Assembly (NCBI GenBank): GCA_021295655.1
Contig: JAGWBX010000007.1
Location: 1-64,000 of the forward strand
DNA: 64,000 bases
Direction of reading: 5' to 3'
Source: Candidatus Latescibacterota bacterium
Lineage (GTDB): Bacteria; Latescibacterota; UBA2968; GCA-2709665
Shown here: piece by piece, positions 37,070 through 46,521 of the stretch
Position numbering within the stretch: position 1 is the first letter of the stretch
Layout: each line of letters opens with the position of its first letter
Made by a program: the position numbers and the translations under genes
Notes under the pieces: generated by a model
Database searches by the model: none
What the model was told of the DNA's origin: nothing
The model's input: the letters and a program-made list of their open reading frames with translations, nothing else

Positions 37070-37671
37070 TTGTGTATCTGGAGTCAAATTTCGTTCTTGA
37101 ACTTGCTTTTCTCCAGGCCGAGCATGAAGAGTGCTCGGCACTTTTGTGTCTCGCTGAGATTGGAAAGATTCGCCTGGCTTTGCCTGCCTTCAGCATTGGC
37201 GAACCATATGAAACGTGGGTACGTCGCACGAAGCGAAGACGGAAGATTCACGAGGACCTTACAACGGCCATCCGAGAACTCTCTCGTTCAAGTCCATACG
37301 AGGCGGCATCCGAACAATTTCACGAACTGACCAGCCTATTGATCCGTAGCGGCGAAGAGGAGAAACGACGGCTTGATGAATCTCTGGAAGACATACTCGA
37401 AACCGTTGAAGTGATTCCGATAGGACCGAGTATTATCAAAGCCGCGATTAAGTACCAGGGTACGCTCGATCTCTCGCCGCAAGACTCGATTGTGTATGCT
37501 TCGATCCTTGATCATCTGAATGCAGAACCACGGAAGCGATGCTGTTTCATAACCAGGAACTCCAGGGATTTCGCCAATCCGTCTATCGAAGGCGAACTGA
37601 CTTCGCACAATTGCCGCCTGTTGACGAAATTCGCCGATGGCGTGGGGTATGTCCGGCGAGAGTTGCAGTAA
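37066..37671 (+). CDS. PIN-domain ribonuclease-like protein
   Basis: 201 residues. The N-terminus IVYLESNFVLELAFLQAEH gives the first acidic residues of a PIN fold (Glu in place of the usual Asp). The end has SPQDSIVYASILDHL (an acidic residue in the D-A/S segment) and CCFITRNSRDFANPSI, the C-terminal acidic motif with RDF. PIN proteins are metal-dependent RNases, frequently toxins. It is coupled to the upstream gene. The central basic helical part (RRTKRRRKIHEDL) is an insertion relative to compact VapC toxins. Confidence 0.75.
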   Translation: MIVYLESNFVLELAFLQAEHEECSALLCLAEIGKIRLALPAFSIGEPYETWVRRTKRRRKIHEDLTTAIRELSRSSPYEAASEQFHELTSLLIRSGEEEKRRLDESLEDILETVEVIPIGPSIIKAAIKYQGTLDLSPQDSIVYASILDHLNAEPRKRCCFITRNSRDFANPSIEGELTSHNCRLLTKFADGVGYVRRELQ

Positions 37672-37718
37672 CTGAGGGCGCACATTCGGACTGATGCGGT
37701 GAGCTGCGCCTCTACACT

Positions 37719-38135
37719 TCACCCTTCGTGAATCCCGTCCAACTCCGGCAGAAGCCGGACGCTCTCCTGCTCGTTGGGGTCCGAGCGGGCGATGACCGCG
37801 ATGCAGGGTTCGGTCTGGCTGGCGTTGTAGGGAAGGTGGGGGACGCCGGGCGGGATGTAGAGGAAATCGCCTTCGCCGACGCACATGTGCTCCTCCAGGT
37901 TGTCGCCGTACCACATTCCTGACTTGCCGCTGATAACGTAGATGGCGGTCTCATGGCCTTCGTGCAGGTGCGCCCTGGCACGTTCGCCCGGAGGAATACT
38001 CAGCAGGTGCATGCAGATCCCGAGGGAACCGGCGCTCTCGGCCGTGACACCCGTGCGATAGGTAAAGGCCTGCTTGCCGGTGAAAACGCCCTGCGAGCGA
38101 ATCAGCTTGCATGTCTGAGCGGTTGGCGACGGCAT
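37719..38135 (-). CDS. cupin-domain protein
   Basis: 138 residues; ATG at 38135 after GGGAGAGATGG. It is a single cupin barrel: ERARAHLHEGHETAIYVISG gives the metal-binding His/His/Glu set, and GDFLYIPPGVPHLPYN the second His. Small cupins of this type may act as isomerases, dioxygenases or binding proteins. It is 52 bases from the methyltransferase gene in the same orientation and is probably cotranscribed with it. Confidence 0.85.
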   Translation of the reverse strand: MPSPTAQTCKLIRSQGVFTGKQAFTYRTGVTAESAGSLGICMHLLSIPPGERARAHLHEGHETAIYVISGKSGMWYGDNLEEHMCVGEGDFLYIPPGVPHLPYNASQTEPCIAVIARSDPNEQESVRLLPELDGIHEG

Positions 38136-38187
38136 AATCCATCTCTCCCGTATTTCACAACATTGTTGGCTTGACTACTCACGTGTT

Positions 38188-38964
38188 TCACGGGCATTGT
38201 GTCTTCACGGATCGACAACAGAACACCGGCCAATAGAACTCGAAATCGTCTTCACCCAGGCGTCGTATCCCGAACTCGCTCCTGACGCCCCGAAATGCGG
38301 CGGCGAACTCCCGATACAACCCGACCTGCGCCGCCGCAGGGGTCCCTGATCTCTCGACCCACTCCTGAAACGTCATGTCCACCCGCGTGTTTGCGGTATG
38401 GGATATTTCGAAACCCGCGTCGGTCACGTCCCTGCGCCACCCGGACGGCGTTTGCGCGGTCACATGGGTCGGATCCCGTTCAACCTCCACCCGATGATGC
38501 CACGCCGCGACCTCCGGGTCTTCAGACGTCGTCGTGTCGCACAGAAGAAAGACGCCCCCCGGACTCAACACACGGTGTACTTCTGAAAGAAACCTGCCGA
38601 CGTCCGTAAAATGGTGCGGCGCCGTCCTGCACGTGACCAGGTCGAGAGAAGCGTCCGGATACGAAATATCGCACGCATCGACAATTTCGAAGCGCACGTT
38701 GTCAACGCTCCGCTCTCCAGCGATTATGCGGGCCTGGTCCAGCATCCGCCGCGCGATGTCCGATGCAACGATTGTGTCACAGAACTCCGCAACCGCGAAT
38801 GCCGTGAAACCGGGACCCGTGGCAATATCCAGTCCCATGGTGTAGCGTTCGAGGGACGCCCAGGCCGTGAGGATGCGCAGACTTGCTCCTGATGCGTGCG
38901 CTTCGCTCACGGCGTATCTGGCCGCCTGGCGATTGAACTGCTCTCCAGCTGAATTCAATCTCAA
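38188..38964 (-). CDS. class I SAM-dependent methyltransferase (UbiE-like)
   Basis: 258 residues. Motif I is GLDIATGPGFTAFAVAE near residue 44; VASDIARRMLDQAR follows, then DLVTCRTAPHHFTD (motif IV-like) and VLSPGGVFLLCDT. It resembles UbiE/Coq5-type small-molecule methyltransferases. The start is a TTG at 38964. It lies in the same run as the cupin and the SelA-like gene. Substrate unknown. Confidence 0.85.
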   Translation of the reverse strand: MRLNSAGEQFNRQAARYAVSEAHASGASLRILTAWASLERYTMGLDIATGPGFTAFAVAEFCDTIVASDIARRMLDQARIIAGERSVDNVRFEIVDACDISYPDASLDLVTCRTAPHHFTDVGRFLSEVHRVLSPGGVFLLCDTTTSEDPEVAAWHHRVEVERDPTHVTAQTPSGWRRDVTDAGFEISHTANTRVDMTFQEWVERSGTPAAAQVGLYREFAAAFRGVRSEFGIRRLGEDDFEFYWPVFCCRSVKTQCP

Positions 38965-39033
38965 TCCCGCAGTTGTACTTTCTTCCTCAAGTCAAACGCC
39001 GATAATCCGGCACGGTTGCGGCGGCGACGAACC

Positions 39034-40170
39034 TTACGTCGCACCCAGAACCTCACGCAGGCGATGGGCGACCACGCCCAGATCCTCGTCCGTCAACGTG
39101 GGCACCGACACGTGGAGCGCATTTGCGGAATTCCCCAGCACGACGCTGGGCCGTCCCTCCTTCAGTTCGGCCAGGACCTGCGACAGGGATTTTCCCAGGG
39201 CCTTCCCGTCGAACCGGATCAGCAGCCCGCTGCCGAGCCCGCGTTTTTCCGTCACGTGTTCCACCTGGATGTTTGGAACTCCGTTCAATGAGCGGAACAG
39301 TTGGACGGCCTTGCGCCGGTGATCGGCGAAACGCGCCTCGTGGTCCATTTCAAACCATTCCTTCAACGCGGCCGTCACGGCGATCACCTCCTGGCGGTCC
39401 ACCTTCAGGGGGCGGCCCACCGTTCGCCGCTCCTCGGTTTCGAATCCGATAAAACCCTGCACGAAAGCCGCGTCCACCAGGTCTTTCCGTCCGCACATGA
39501 TCCCCGTGGAGTTGCACGCGCCGAAATATTTCGCGCCGTATCCCACCACGTCCGCGCCCATCCGGGGGTACCGGCACATCACGTCCAGCGGGAATACCTG
39601 GGAGGCCGCATCCACAATCACCGCAACGCCGCGGTCCCTCGCGACGGCGATGGCGTCTTCCAGCGGTACGACGCCCGGCCCGCCGCCCGGGGCGACGTAG
39701 AGAAGGCCTGCCGTGCGATCGGTCATCGCTGCCTGCAACTGACTCGCAGTCGTGCCGTCTCCGTCACCCACCTCCACCAGCTTTCCGCCGTACACCGTCA
39801 CGCATCGTTCGTACTTGTAGCGCTGCCTGGACTGAATCAGAAATTCGTCCCGCATCCCCGTTGTGTCGGGCAGTTGCTCCATCCTGCCGCGGTCGTGTCC
39901 CGTCATGCACGCGACGGACCCCAGCGCAAGCACGGACGCGCATCCGGGCGTGACCAGCGCCGCCTCAGCCCCCAGCATCCCGGCAATCGCCTCGCCCGAC
40001 CCCTTCAGCAACTCCTTCATATCCACAAAATACCTGTTGGCATCCTGCATCGCCCGGAGTACACCGGGAGACAGGCGCGAACCGCCCAGTACGGTCTGGC
40101 TTCCCATCGCGTTGATCACCGGGTTCACGCCCAGGTCTTCGTAGATCCGGCGTCCACTCTCGCTGTCCAT
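39034..40170 (-). CDS. SelA-like PLP-dependent enzyme (not selenocysteine synthase)
   Basis: 378 residues from the ATG at 40170, preceded by GAGGTG. The fold I PLP pattern is INAMGSQTVLGGSRLSP, VTPGCASVLALGSVACM, VIVDAASQVFP and the lysine in VVGYGAKYFGACNSTGIM. It belongs to the SelA/DgaE-like family that includes D-glucosaminate-6-phosphate ammonia-lyase. It is about 80 residues shorter than SelA, lacks the N-terminal tRNA-binding part, and the surrounding genes are unrelated to selenium. Enzymatic role unknown. Confidence 0.8.
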   Translation of the reverse strand: MDSESGRRIYEDLGVNPVINAMGSQTVLGGSRLSPGVLRAMQDANRYFVDMKELLKGSGEAIAGMLGAEAALVTPGCASVLALGSVACMTGHDRGRMEQLPDTTGMRDEFLIQSRQRYKYERCVTVYGGKLVEVGDGDGTTASQLQAAMTDRTAGLLYVAPGGGPGVVPLEDAIAVARDRGVAVIVDAASQVFPLDVMCRYPRMGADVVGYGAKYFGACNSTGIMCGRKDLVDAAFVQGFIGFETEERRTVGRPLKVDRQEVIAVTAALKEWFEMDHEARFADHRRKAVQLFRSLNGVPNIQVEHVTEKRGLGSGLLIRFDGKALGKSLSQVLAELKEGRPSVVLGNSANALHVSVPTLTDEDLGVVAHRLREVLGAT

Positions 40171-40297
40171 ACGCACCTCAAATCAGGGAAATGATCTGCG
40201 TGAAACCTGAAATACCGGCGCCTCCCTTCGCCGCCGACGATGCAGACAAGATAGCCCTCTCGAATATGCCGATCAATGCCTTTTTATACATATGCAC

Positions 40298-40324
40298 AAA
40301 AAAAAGGCGACCACAATGGCCGCC
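40298..40324 (-). terminator. rho-independent terminator after the ABC-DUF5916 operon
   Basis: On the minus strand GGCGGCC / GGTCGCC forms a seven-base stem with one G-T pair and a five-base loop, followed by eight T residues. It lies 120 bases past the DUF5916 stop. Confidence 0.75.
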
Positions 40325-40444
40325 CCTGCGCCTGACTGGAAACCCACCCGAAGGCTCGGTCCGTCCGGACTGCGAGACCTGTCGATTCCTCATTTCACAT
40401 CGATCAAACACCGGCATTGATCGATACACTGCCAGCACGTTTTC

Positions 40445-42520
40445 TCAGTTGGCCTGACCAAAACCTGGAAAACTGTATTCGAAGAGATACGCAAATTTCA
40501 CAAAAACAGCCCGCCTGCCCGGTCGCCCGTCTGCAAACACGAAAAAAAAGTGGCTCTCAGGAGTGAATTCATAGTCGAAGACCGCATTGAAATTGTGGAG
40601 CGTTTCACCGCGCAGCCGTTCATCGACGCGTTCGACAAAAACGCGCCAACCGACCTTTCGGGAGAATTGATAGTTGCTGCGGAGCCGGACAATCAGCGTG
40701 TTGCGATGCGCACGCCAGTAAAGATAGCCGACGTCGACGTCCGCAGAGAGTTTGCCCAGCAGGTTGAGACCCGCGGAAACGTTCGTATATCGACTGATTT
40801 CAGCACGACGAAGCCCGAAACGACCAAAGGAATTCAGGTGCCAGTGTTGTGCTTCGTAATTTGCATCGAAGCCTACAAACCTGGTATCGAAGAGTTGACC
40901 GACTTCGCGCAGGACGCCGAGGCCGCCGAACGTGGCAAAATCAAACCTGCCAATCTCAATTTCGAACCGGACCTCGCTGCGCCGTTCCCTTAGCAACTGC
41001 TGTGCATTGGTCTGGTAGAAGTGGTGCATTCCAACCCCGATCGACTGTACGAGGCTCGCCTCGGGAAACCCGTATCTGTACCTCGTGCGCACACGCGTGC
41101 GACGGAATGCATCATCTTCAAGTCCCGTCTCGTTCGGACGAAATCCGTCCTGAATCTCGTCAATCCCGATTTGCGCCAGCCATCCTTCGCGCACCCACGC
41201 CAGCGCGTTGTGGTAAGCCCAATGGGTTTGACCTTCAATCGAATTAACCGCAAACTGCGACGTTCCAGTCCAGTCGCGATGAAATCCGAATCTACCATTG
41301 AGCGAAAGAAGCGCCACGTCTCTCTCCGCCTGGTGTTTCTGGACTCCCATAAAGCCGATGACCGTGCGCTCACCGATGTCGCAGTTAACGCGACCGGCCA
41401 GGAGATTTGCCTGTTTTTTGCGATCCCCGTCGTATCGATCGATCATCTTTCCGTACGTGTTGATCACGGCAAAGTTGACGCGGCGTAATTTGCCGGCCAC
41501 CTTTGTACCAAAGTCGATCTCCTGTACACGCCGTGTATACAACAGGTTCAGGGGCAACTCGAACAGTTCGGCGCCTTCGCGGAAAAACGGGCGCCGTTCC
41601 GGAAGAGACAACTCCCGGTCGTTTGTTATGTTGATCTGAGTCGGATCACTTTCCAACTGCGAGAAGTCCGGATTGAACGTCACGTTCGAGACAAGATGCG
41701 TCGAGATCGGTACAATGAAATCCAGCCCGCCGTTCAAATCATCCGGACGATCATCAATCGCGCGAAGGCTCCCGTACGGCAGTATTCCGATCGCCCGCTC
41801 CATATGGATTTTCCCAAGTTTCAGTCCGGTCAGGTCGCCGAATTCGGAAACCCGTCCGAAAACGGCAGTACGAGCCCAGGAATAGGATTGTCCGTTCATC
41901 GGATGCGTCCTCCAAAAATTGACTCCCCACGTCCTATTGTGGGGATCAAACCGGAGCACTCGAAACGGGATCGCAAATTCGGCGGTCCATCCATCGTGGT
42001 GTTTTCTCACTTTTGACTCCCATCTGGCGTCCCAGCTCATATCGAAAACGCTCTCGTTGCTTATCCGTTCGTCCATCTGTGCGCCAAGTGTATTGCTTGC
42101 AAAGACATAGCAGTTGCGACGGTCGCGATACGTATCCAGCATCACCTCAATACAGTCATTGTGCCAGACACGTGAATCACGTCGGGTCATTGTTTCCCGC
42201 AGATTCCCCATATCCGGTTCTTCACAGTATATGCCGATATAGAGCGCCTCTTCGTCGTACAATATCCTGACTTCAGTCTTCAGGCGCGACGGGTGAATCT
42301 TTCCCTCCTTTATACGGAAGAAACCGGTCGCAATCCGTGCTTGTTGCCATACGGCGTCGGAGAGCTCGCCATCTATAACCGGTGCGGTATTCACCCTTAC
42401 GGCTTGAACGGACCGGGTCCGGTCCTGATTATCGCCCCGGATCGATATCGGCATCAGCAACGTCACGACGACGGTCCAGGTACGTACAAATGGATTCAGC
42501 CGGCGAACCAACTCAATCAA
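40445..42520 (-). CDS. CBM9-like plus DUF5916 beta-barrel outer-membrane protein
   Basis: 691 residues from a TTG at 42520, supported by GGAGGGCAGAC. A signal peptide (TWTVVVTLLMPISIRG) leads to a family-9 carbohydrate-binding-type domain (about 35-215: PVIDGELSDAVWQQA, EALYIGIYCEEP, NDCIEVMLDT). The DUF5916 barrel region (about 240-691) has SLPERRPFFREGAELF and many amphipathic strands ending in an aromatic residue. DUF5916 proteins are thought to sit in the outer membrane. It is third in an operon after two ABC exporter subunits (46-base gap). Confidence 0.85.
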   Translation of the reverse strand: MIELVRRLNPFVRTWTVVVTLLMPISIRGDNQDRTRSVQAVRVNTAPVIDGELSDAVWQQARIATGFFRIKEGKIHPSRLKTEVRILYDEEALYIGIYCEEPDMGNLRETMTRRDSRVWHNDCIEVMLDTYRDRRNCYVFASNTLGAQMDERISNESVFDMSWDARWESKVRKHHDGWTAEFAIPFRVLRFDPHNRTWGVNFWRTHPMNGQSYSWARTAVFGRVSEFGDLTGLKLGKIHMERAIGILPYGSLRAIDDRPDDLNGGLDFIVPISTHLVSNVTFNPDFSQLESDPTQINITNDRELSLPERRPFFREGAELFELPLNLLYTRRVQEIDFGTKVAGKLRRVNFAVINTYGKMIDRYDGDRKKQANLLAGRVNCDIGERTVIGFMGVQKHQAERDVALLSLNGRFGFHRDWTGTSQFAVNSIEGQTHWAYHNALAWVREGWLAQIGIDEIQDGFRPNETGLEDDAFRRTRVRTRYRYGFPEASLVQSIGVGMHHFYQTNAQQLLRERRSEVRFEIEIGRFDFATFGGLGVLREVGQLFDTRFVGFDANYEAQHWHLNSFGRFGLRRAEISRYTNVSAGLNLLGKLSADVDVGYLYWRAHRNTLIVRLRSNYQFSRKVGWRVFVERVDERLRGETLHNFNAVFDYEFTPESHFFFVFADGRPGRRAVFVKFAYLFEYSFPGFGQAN

Positions 42521-42565
42521 GTCTGCCCTCCAATCGAAGCGTTAAAGGAATGCACATCCGTTCTC

Positions 42566-44383
42566 CTATGGGCCGAGTTCCCCGTGCCACAGCCGTTGCA
42601 TCTCGTCACAGTTTTCGAGAAGCACAACCAGTTTTCCCTCTGCGTATATTTGTCCATCCTTAAGGACGATGATATTGTCGGCGCGCCTCAAGACGGTTCG
42701 GCGGTGCGAAACGACGAGATACGTGCCAACGTTCCGAAATGTCAGGGGCATCTCCGTTTGTTCAAATATCCGATCCCACAATACCCGCTCCGTCTCAACG
42801 TCGAGAGCACTGGAAAGATCGTCGAATACCATCAGTTCGGCTTCCCGCACAAGCGCCCGAGCCGCTGCCGTACGCATGACCTGCCCGCCCGAGAGTTTCA
42901 CGCCCCTTGGACCTATTGACGTATTCAGCCCGTCCTCGAGCGATTCCAAATCATCTTCCATTACCGATTTCCGTATCGCCGCCTCGAGGTCGACACGGTC
43001 TTCCGGCAGACCCATGAGGATATTGTCTCGCAGCGAGTCGCTGAAGAGCCTCGGGACCTGCGGCGTATAGGCACAGCGCGGATGCACAAGGAACGACGCC
43101 GCATCCGCCACACATTCGCCATTCCAGTAAATTTCGCCGGCATCCGCTGGCAGGTACCCCAACAGGACATCCAGAAGCGTGGTCTTGCCGGATCCGATCC
43201 GACCGGTGATCACGGTTACGGTCCCAGCTTCCAGATGGAGGTCTATGTCGTCAATTCCCTGTCCAGTCTCCGTATAACGATAGCTTAAACCTTCCACGCG
43301 AAGGCGTCGCAGATAGTGGATACTTTTTTTTGTAACGAATGGAACGGGAGGGAAATCGCCATGCAGGTAGACCGGACCCGAACGGACCAATGCTTCTTGA
43401 GCAGCGCCCGGCAAGAGTTCGCGGAGTCGCTCTATGGAAACGTCCGCCCGTTTGAGCGCGGCCAACAAGAATCCCAAACGATCTGCAAATGCCAGGACTG
43501 TAATCTCGCCGAGCGCGATGTAACTGGCAAACAGTGCGAAGTCACCGACGGTGAAGGATCTTTCTCTCATCAGTTCGGCGGCAAGAATCAAGATCACGCC
43601 TGTGGCCAGGCTGATTGTCGTCGAATTCATCGATGCCAGCAGCCGGTTGAAGAGTCGGTCTCTGATAACCGCTCTGCGCCTTGCTTCGTTGAGCCTGTCG
43701 AAATGGAGGACGGTGTGCGCCTCGGTGTTCGCGACCTTCACCGCCTGGACCGCCCCGAAAAGGTCTCCAAGGAAACCCGTGACGCGGCCCGTCCTTTCGC
43801 GGTTCTCCTGTCGATATGACTGGATGCGCCTGCCCAAGCCGTTTGCAAGCAGTACTATTGCTACCATCGGTACGAATGCCAGAAGCGTGATATAGGGATT
43901 GACACTCAACAGCACGTACAACGCAAAGACGGCCGCCAGTGCATGTCCGATCAGTGCAAGGAAAGTCGTAACGGGAGCAACCGCTCCATCGATATCGTCA
44001 TCCAGGCGGTTTACGATTTCGCCGGTACCGTGAGAGATATGGACAACAACCCCCTGGAGAAGACCATTGAACAGATTTCCACGGACAAGAGTCTTCAGTT
44101 TGCCCTCGAACCATGCATAGCTCGCGGCGTATCCCTGTTCGGCAACCTGTATAGCCAATCTTGTGATAACAAAGAGAATCACCAGCATCCGGATGCCAAA
44201 CCTGACATCCGCGTCGCCCGTTAAGGCGTTGAAGAATTCACGCAGGATCAGCCCGGCGACCAACGGGAAACCGAAATAGCCAAGAGAAAGGAAGACACCA
44301 AGGCAGAAACACCAGGGGCTGTATCGTACCAACGCCCAGAAGTAGCGGCGTCTGCCGGCTACCTTATGGACTGTGGACGTCAA
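42566..44383 (-). CDS. ABC exporter subunit with degenerate Walker B
   Basis: 605 residues; the TTG start overlaps the stop of the partner gene as TTGA. Six membrane helices (about 20-310) precede the NBD with Walker A GRIGSGKTTLLD. The signature is LSGGQVMR and Walker B LMVFDDLSSALD, where Asp replaces the catalytic Glu. It is the degenerate half of a heterodimeric exporter, as in TM287/288- or BmrCD-type pumps. No C39 domain is present. Substrate is unknown; a link with the peptide locus 9 kb away is possible but unproven. Confidence 0.88.
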   Translation of the reverse strand: MTSTVHKVAGRRRYFWALVRYSPWCFCLGVFLSLGYFGFPLVAGLILREFFNALTGDADVRFGIRMLVILFVITRLAIQVAEQGYAASYAWFEGKLKTLVRGNLFNGLLQGVVVHISHGTGEIVNRLDDDIDGAVAPVTTFLALIGHALAAVFALYVLLSVNPYITLLAFVPMVAIVLLANGLGRRIQSYRQENRERTGRVTGFLGDLFGAVQAVKVANTEAHTVLHFDRLNEARRRAVIRDRLFNRLLASMNSTTISLATGVILILAAELMRERSFTVGDFALFASYIALGEITVLAFADRLGFLLAALKRADVSIERLRELLPGAAQEALVRSGPVYLHGDFPPVPFVTKKSIHYLRRLRVEGLSYRYTETGQGIDDIDLHLEAGTVTVITGRIGSGKTTLLDVLLGYLPADAGEIYWNGECVADAASFLVHPRCAYTPQVPRLFSDSLRDNILMGLPEDRVDLEAAIRKSVMEDDLESLEDGLNTSIGPRGVKLSGGQVMRTAAARALVREAELMVFDDLSSALDVETERVLWDRIFEQTEMPLTFRNVGTYLVVSHRRTVLRRADNIIVLKDGQIYAEGKLVVLLENCDEMQRLWHGELGP

Positions 44384-46179
44384 GACAGCGCATCCTCCAA
44401 CCCCGTTTGCAACAGACCGGAGAAGACGGAATCGGGATTATCCGCCAATCTCGCGTATGACCCACATTCCCTTACCCGTCCTGCTTCGAGAATCATGATT
44501 TCGTCGGCACGACGCACAGTCGAGAGCCGGTGTGCAATCACAAGCACGGTCCGGTTTCGGAAGAGCGCATCCATTGCCCGTTCAAGTCGCCTTTCAGTGA
44601 CTGCGTCCAGACGCGACGAGGCTTCGTCAAGAATCAGCAATCCGGGATCCCTCAGGAAAGCCCTTGTGAAAGCCAGTAGTTGCGCTTCACCGCCGGAAAG
44701 TCCGACCCCACCCGGCGACAAACGGGTATCGAGTCCCACAGGTAGAGATTCGTACCAGGAATCCAACCCCAATGCGTGAAGCCCGGCCAAGATGCGATCG
44801 TCCGCGATGGATCCATCGAACAAAGTCAAATTATCCCGGACGGATGCCTGAAACAGCTGTACATCCTGTGTCACCAATCCGATGTGTGCACGCAGGTCAG
44901 ACAGTCTCGGTTTGCGAATGTCTGTACCGCTGAGGCAAATCGAACCATCATTGGCGTCATAAAGGCGGAACAGCAGACGAGAAAGCGTCGTCTTGCCGCT
45001 CCCGGTCCGCCCCAAGAGACCGAGCACCTTACCTGAATCCAGCTTAAACGTGAGTTTATGCAGCACAGGTTTTTCGGACTGGTATGAAAAGCAGACGTTC
45101 CGGAACTCGACAGAGAGTGCACCAGACGGGAGAATCGCTCCCGATCCGTCTAAAATATCAGGGCTTGACATCCTGAGTTCTTCGACGCGCTGGATTCCAA
45201 CACGAATGCTCTGGAAAGCTTCTGCCTGTCTTTGGATTCTGTTCAGCGGTGTGTGCAGCATCTGTAGATAGTGGATCAGGAGATAGACGGTCCCGATCGT
45301 GATGACGTCCGCCTGGAACAGGTATGCACCGTACGCCATAGCGAACGCGAAACCGATTGCGAAAACAGTGTTCGAGATTGACCAGCCCACGTCGGTTACG
45401 AGGTCGGCTTTGAAGCCGGTTGCGAACGCCCGCCTCACAACCTCGTGGAAGCGCCGCATCGTGTATTGGATGGCGCCGCTTGCCCGGATGTCTCTGAGAC
45501 CGGACAGCCGTTCCTCCAGAAAGCCGGACAGTTCGGCGCTGGCCTGCCGCTCGGCGTGCCAGAAAGGCACGGAGATCATCTGTGCGCGAATGTGGACCGT
45601 CAGATAGACCGCCACAAAGGCAGCAAGGATCGCACCCAGGCGCCAATCTTCGACCACGAGGACGATCAAAACGCCGAGCGCCAGCAGTACGCCGCCAATC
45701 AGTTCAGTCACGAAGTCCGAGAAGAAGGAGGCGAGTCGACCCACGTCGCCGTCGACGCGTTCAATCAGTTCACCAGGCGTGTGCACGTTATGGAAAGACA
45801 TATCCAGCCTCAGGAGATGTCCCGTCAAGTCTGACCGCAGACGGTTGGTCGCGCGCCAGCTCACGTCGCTGCTGACGTAGCCTGCGAAGGCAGACACCGC
45901 CTGGTGAACCAAACCCACACCGATGAACAAGAGGCCCGCGCGGGTGAGTTGTTGCAGCGATCCCCCCTCCGTTGCCGTATCGATGAAAGAACGCATGATC
46001 AGCGGGTGGATCAGTTGAAGTCCGATACCGCCAAACAACAGCAGCGCCATCCACACGACTCTTGGCCATTGTGGTTGGAGGTAGCGGATAAGTATGCTCC
46101 GATATTGGCTGCCCGGTTTTTTCGTCACTGTTCCTTGCCATCCGTCGTGAAATTCGACTGATTCCGTCTGCGTCGACAT
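44380..46179 (-). CDS. ABC exporter subunit with canonical ATPase site
   Basis: 599 residues; six membrane helices (about 35-325), then NBD with Walker A GRTGSGKTTLSRL, signature LSGGEAQLL and Walker B LLILDEASSRLD with the catalytic Glu. Paired with the following gene it forms a heterodimer. The ATG at 46179 follows AGGCTGT. The operon continues with the second subunit and the DUF5916 protein. Confidence 0.88.
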   Translation of the reverse strand: MSTQTESVEFHDGWQGTVTKKPGSQYRSILIRYLQPQWPRVVWMALLLFGGIGLQLIHPLIMRSFIDTATEGGSLQQLTRAGLLFIGVGLVHQAVSAFAGYVSSDVSWRATNRLRSDLTGHLLRLDMSFHNVHTPGELIERVDGDVGRLASFFSDFVTELIGGVLLALGVLIVLVVEDWRLGAILAAFVAVYLTVHIRAQMISVPFWHAERQASAELSGFLEERLSGLRDIRASGAIQYTMRRFHEVVRRAFATGFKADLVTDVGWSISNTVFAIGFAFAMAYGAYLFQADVITIGTVYLLIHYLQMLHTPLNRIQRQAEAFQSIRVGIQRVEELRMSSPDILDGSGAILPSGALSVEFRNVCFSYQSEKPVLHKLTFKLDSGKVLGLLGRTGSGKTTLSRLLFRLYDANDGSICLSGTDIRKPRLSDLRAHIGLVTQDVQLFQASVRDNLTLFDGSIADDRILAGLHALGLDSWYESLPVGLDTRLSPGGVGLSGGEAQLLAFTRAFLRDPGLLILDEASSRLDAVTERRLERAMDALFRNRTVLVIAHRLSTVRRADEIMILEAGRVRECGSYARLADNPDSVFSGLLQTGLEDALS

Positions 46180-46181
46180 AC

Positions 46182-46521
46182 AGCCTGTCCGTCGCCCTTA
46201 CACCCTTCAGGATGCACTCCGGTTTGCCGATTAACGCGATACAACAATACGGGGCGGCCGCAAGGGCCGCCCCGATCCGCGATTGGACATCTCCCGATGG
46301 CTACATCCGATCACCCGACCGCACAGCGACGGGAGACGTCATCTCTCGCCAACGGGTATCCATCGCCGGTCTTTCGCACCGACGTATTCCGCACGCGCGC
46401 GGTACGTGGGCGAACTCCCGGAGGAAACCACATCGATTCTTCAGGGCACGAAAATTGGGGATCCCTTTCCCGATGCGCTCGGCGGAATCCCCGGCTCCTC
46501 GCGTTTTCGATTTCACGATCG
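46182..46521. other. 340 bp intergenic with a strong hairpin
   Basis: Only the hairpin at 46251-46273 stands out (GGGGCGGCC / GGCCGCCCC, five-base loop). It lacks a T-run; on the minus strand it would follow the AttH-like gene. No gene is recognised in the remainder. Confidence 0.5.

Noticed and set aside
39034..40170. True selA (selenocysteine synthase) supporting selD
   Set aside because: It is too short, lacks the N-terminal tRNA-binding region, and its neighbours are not selenium genes; it fits the SelA/DgaE-like family instead.
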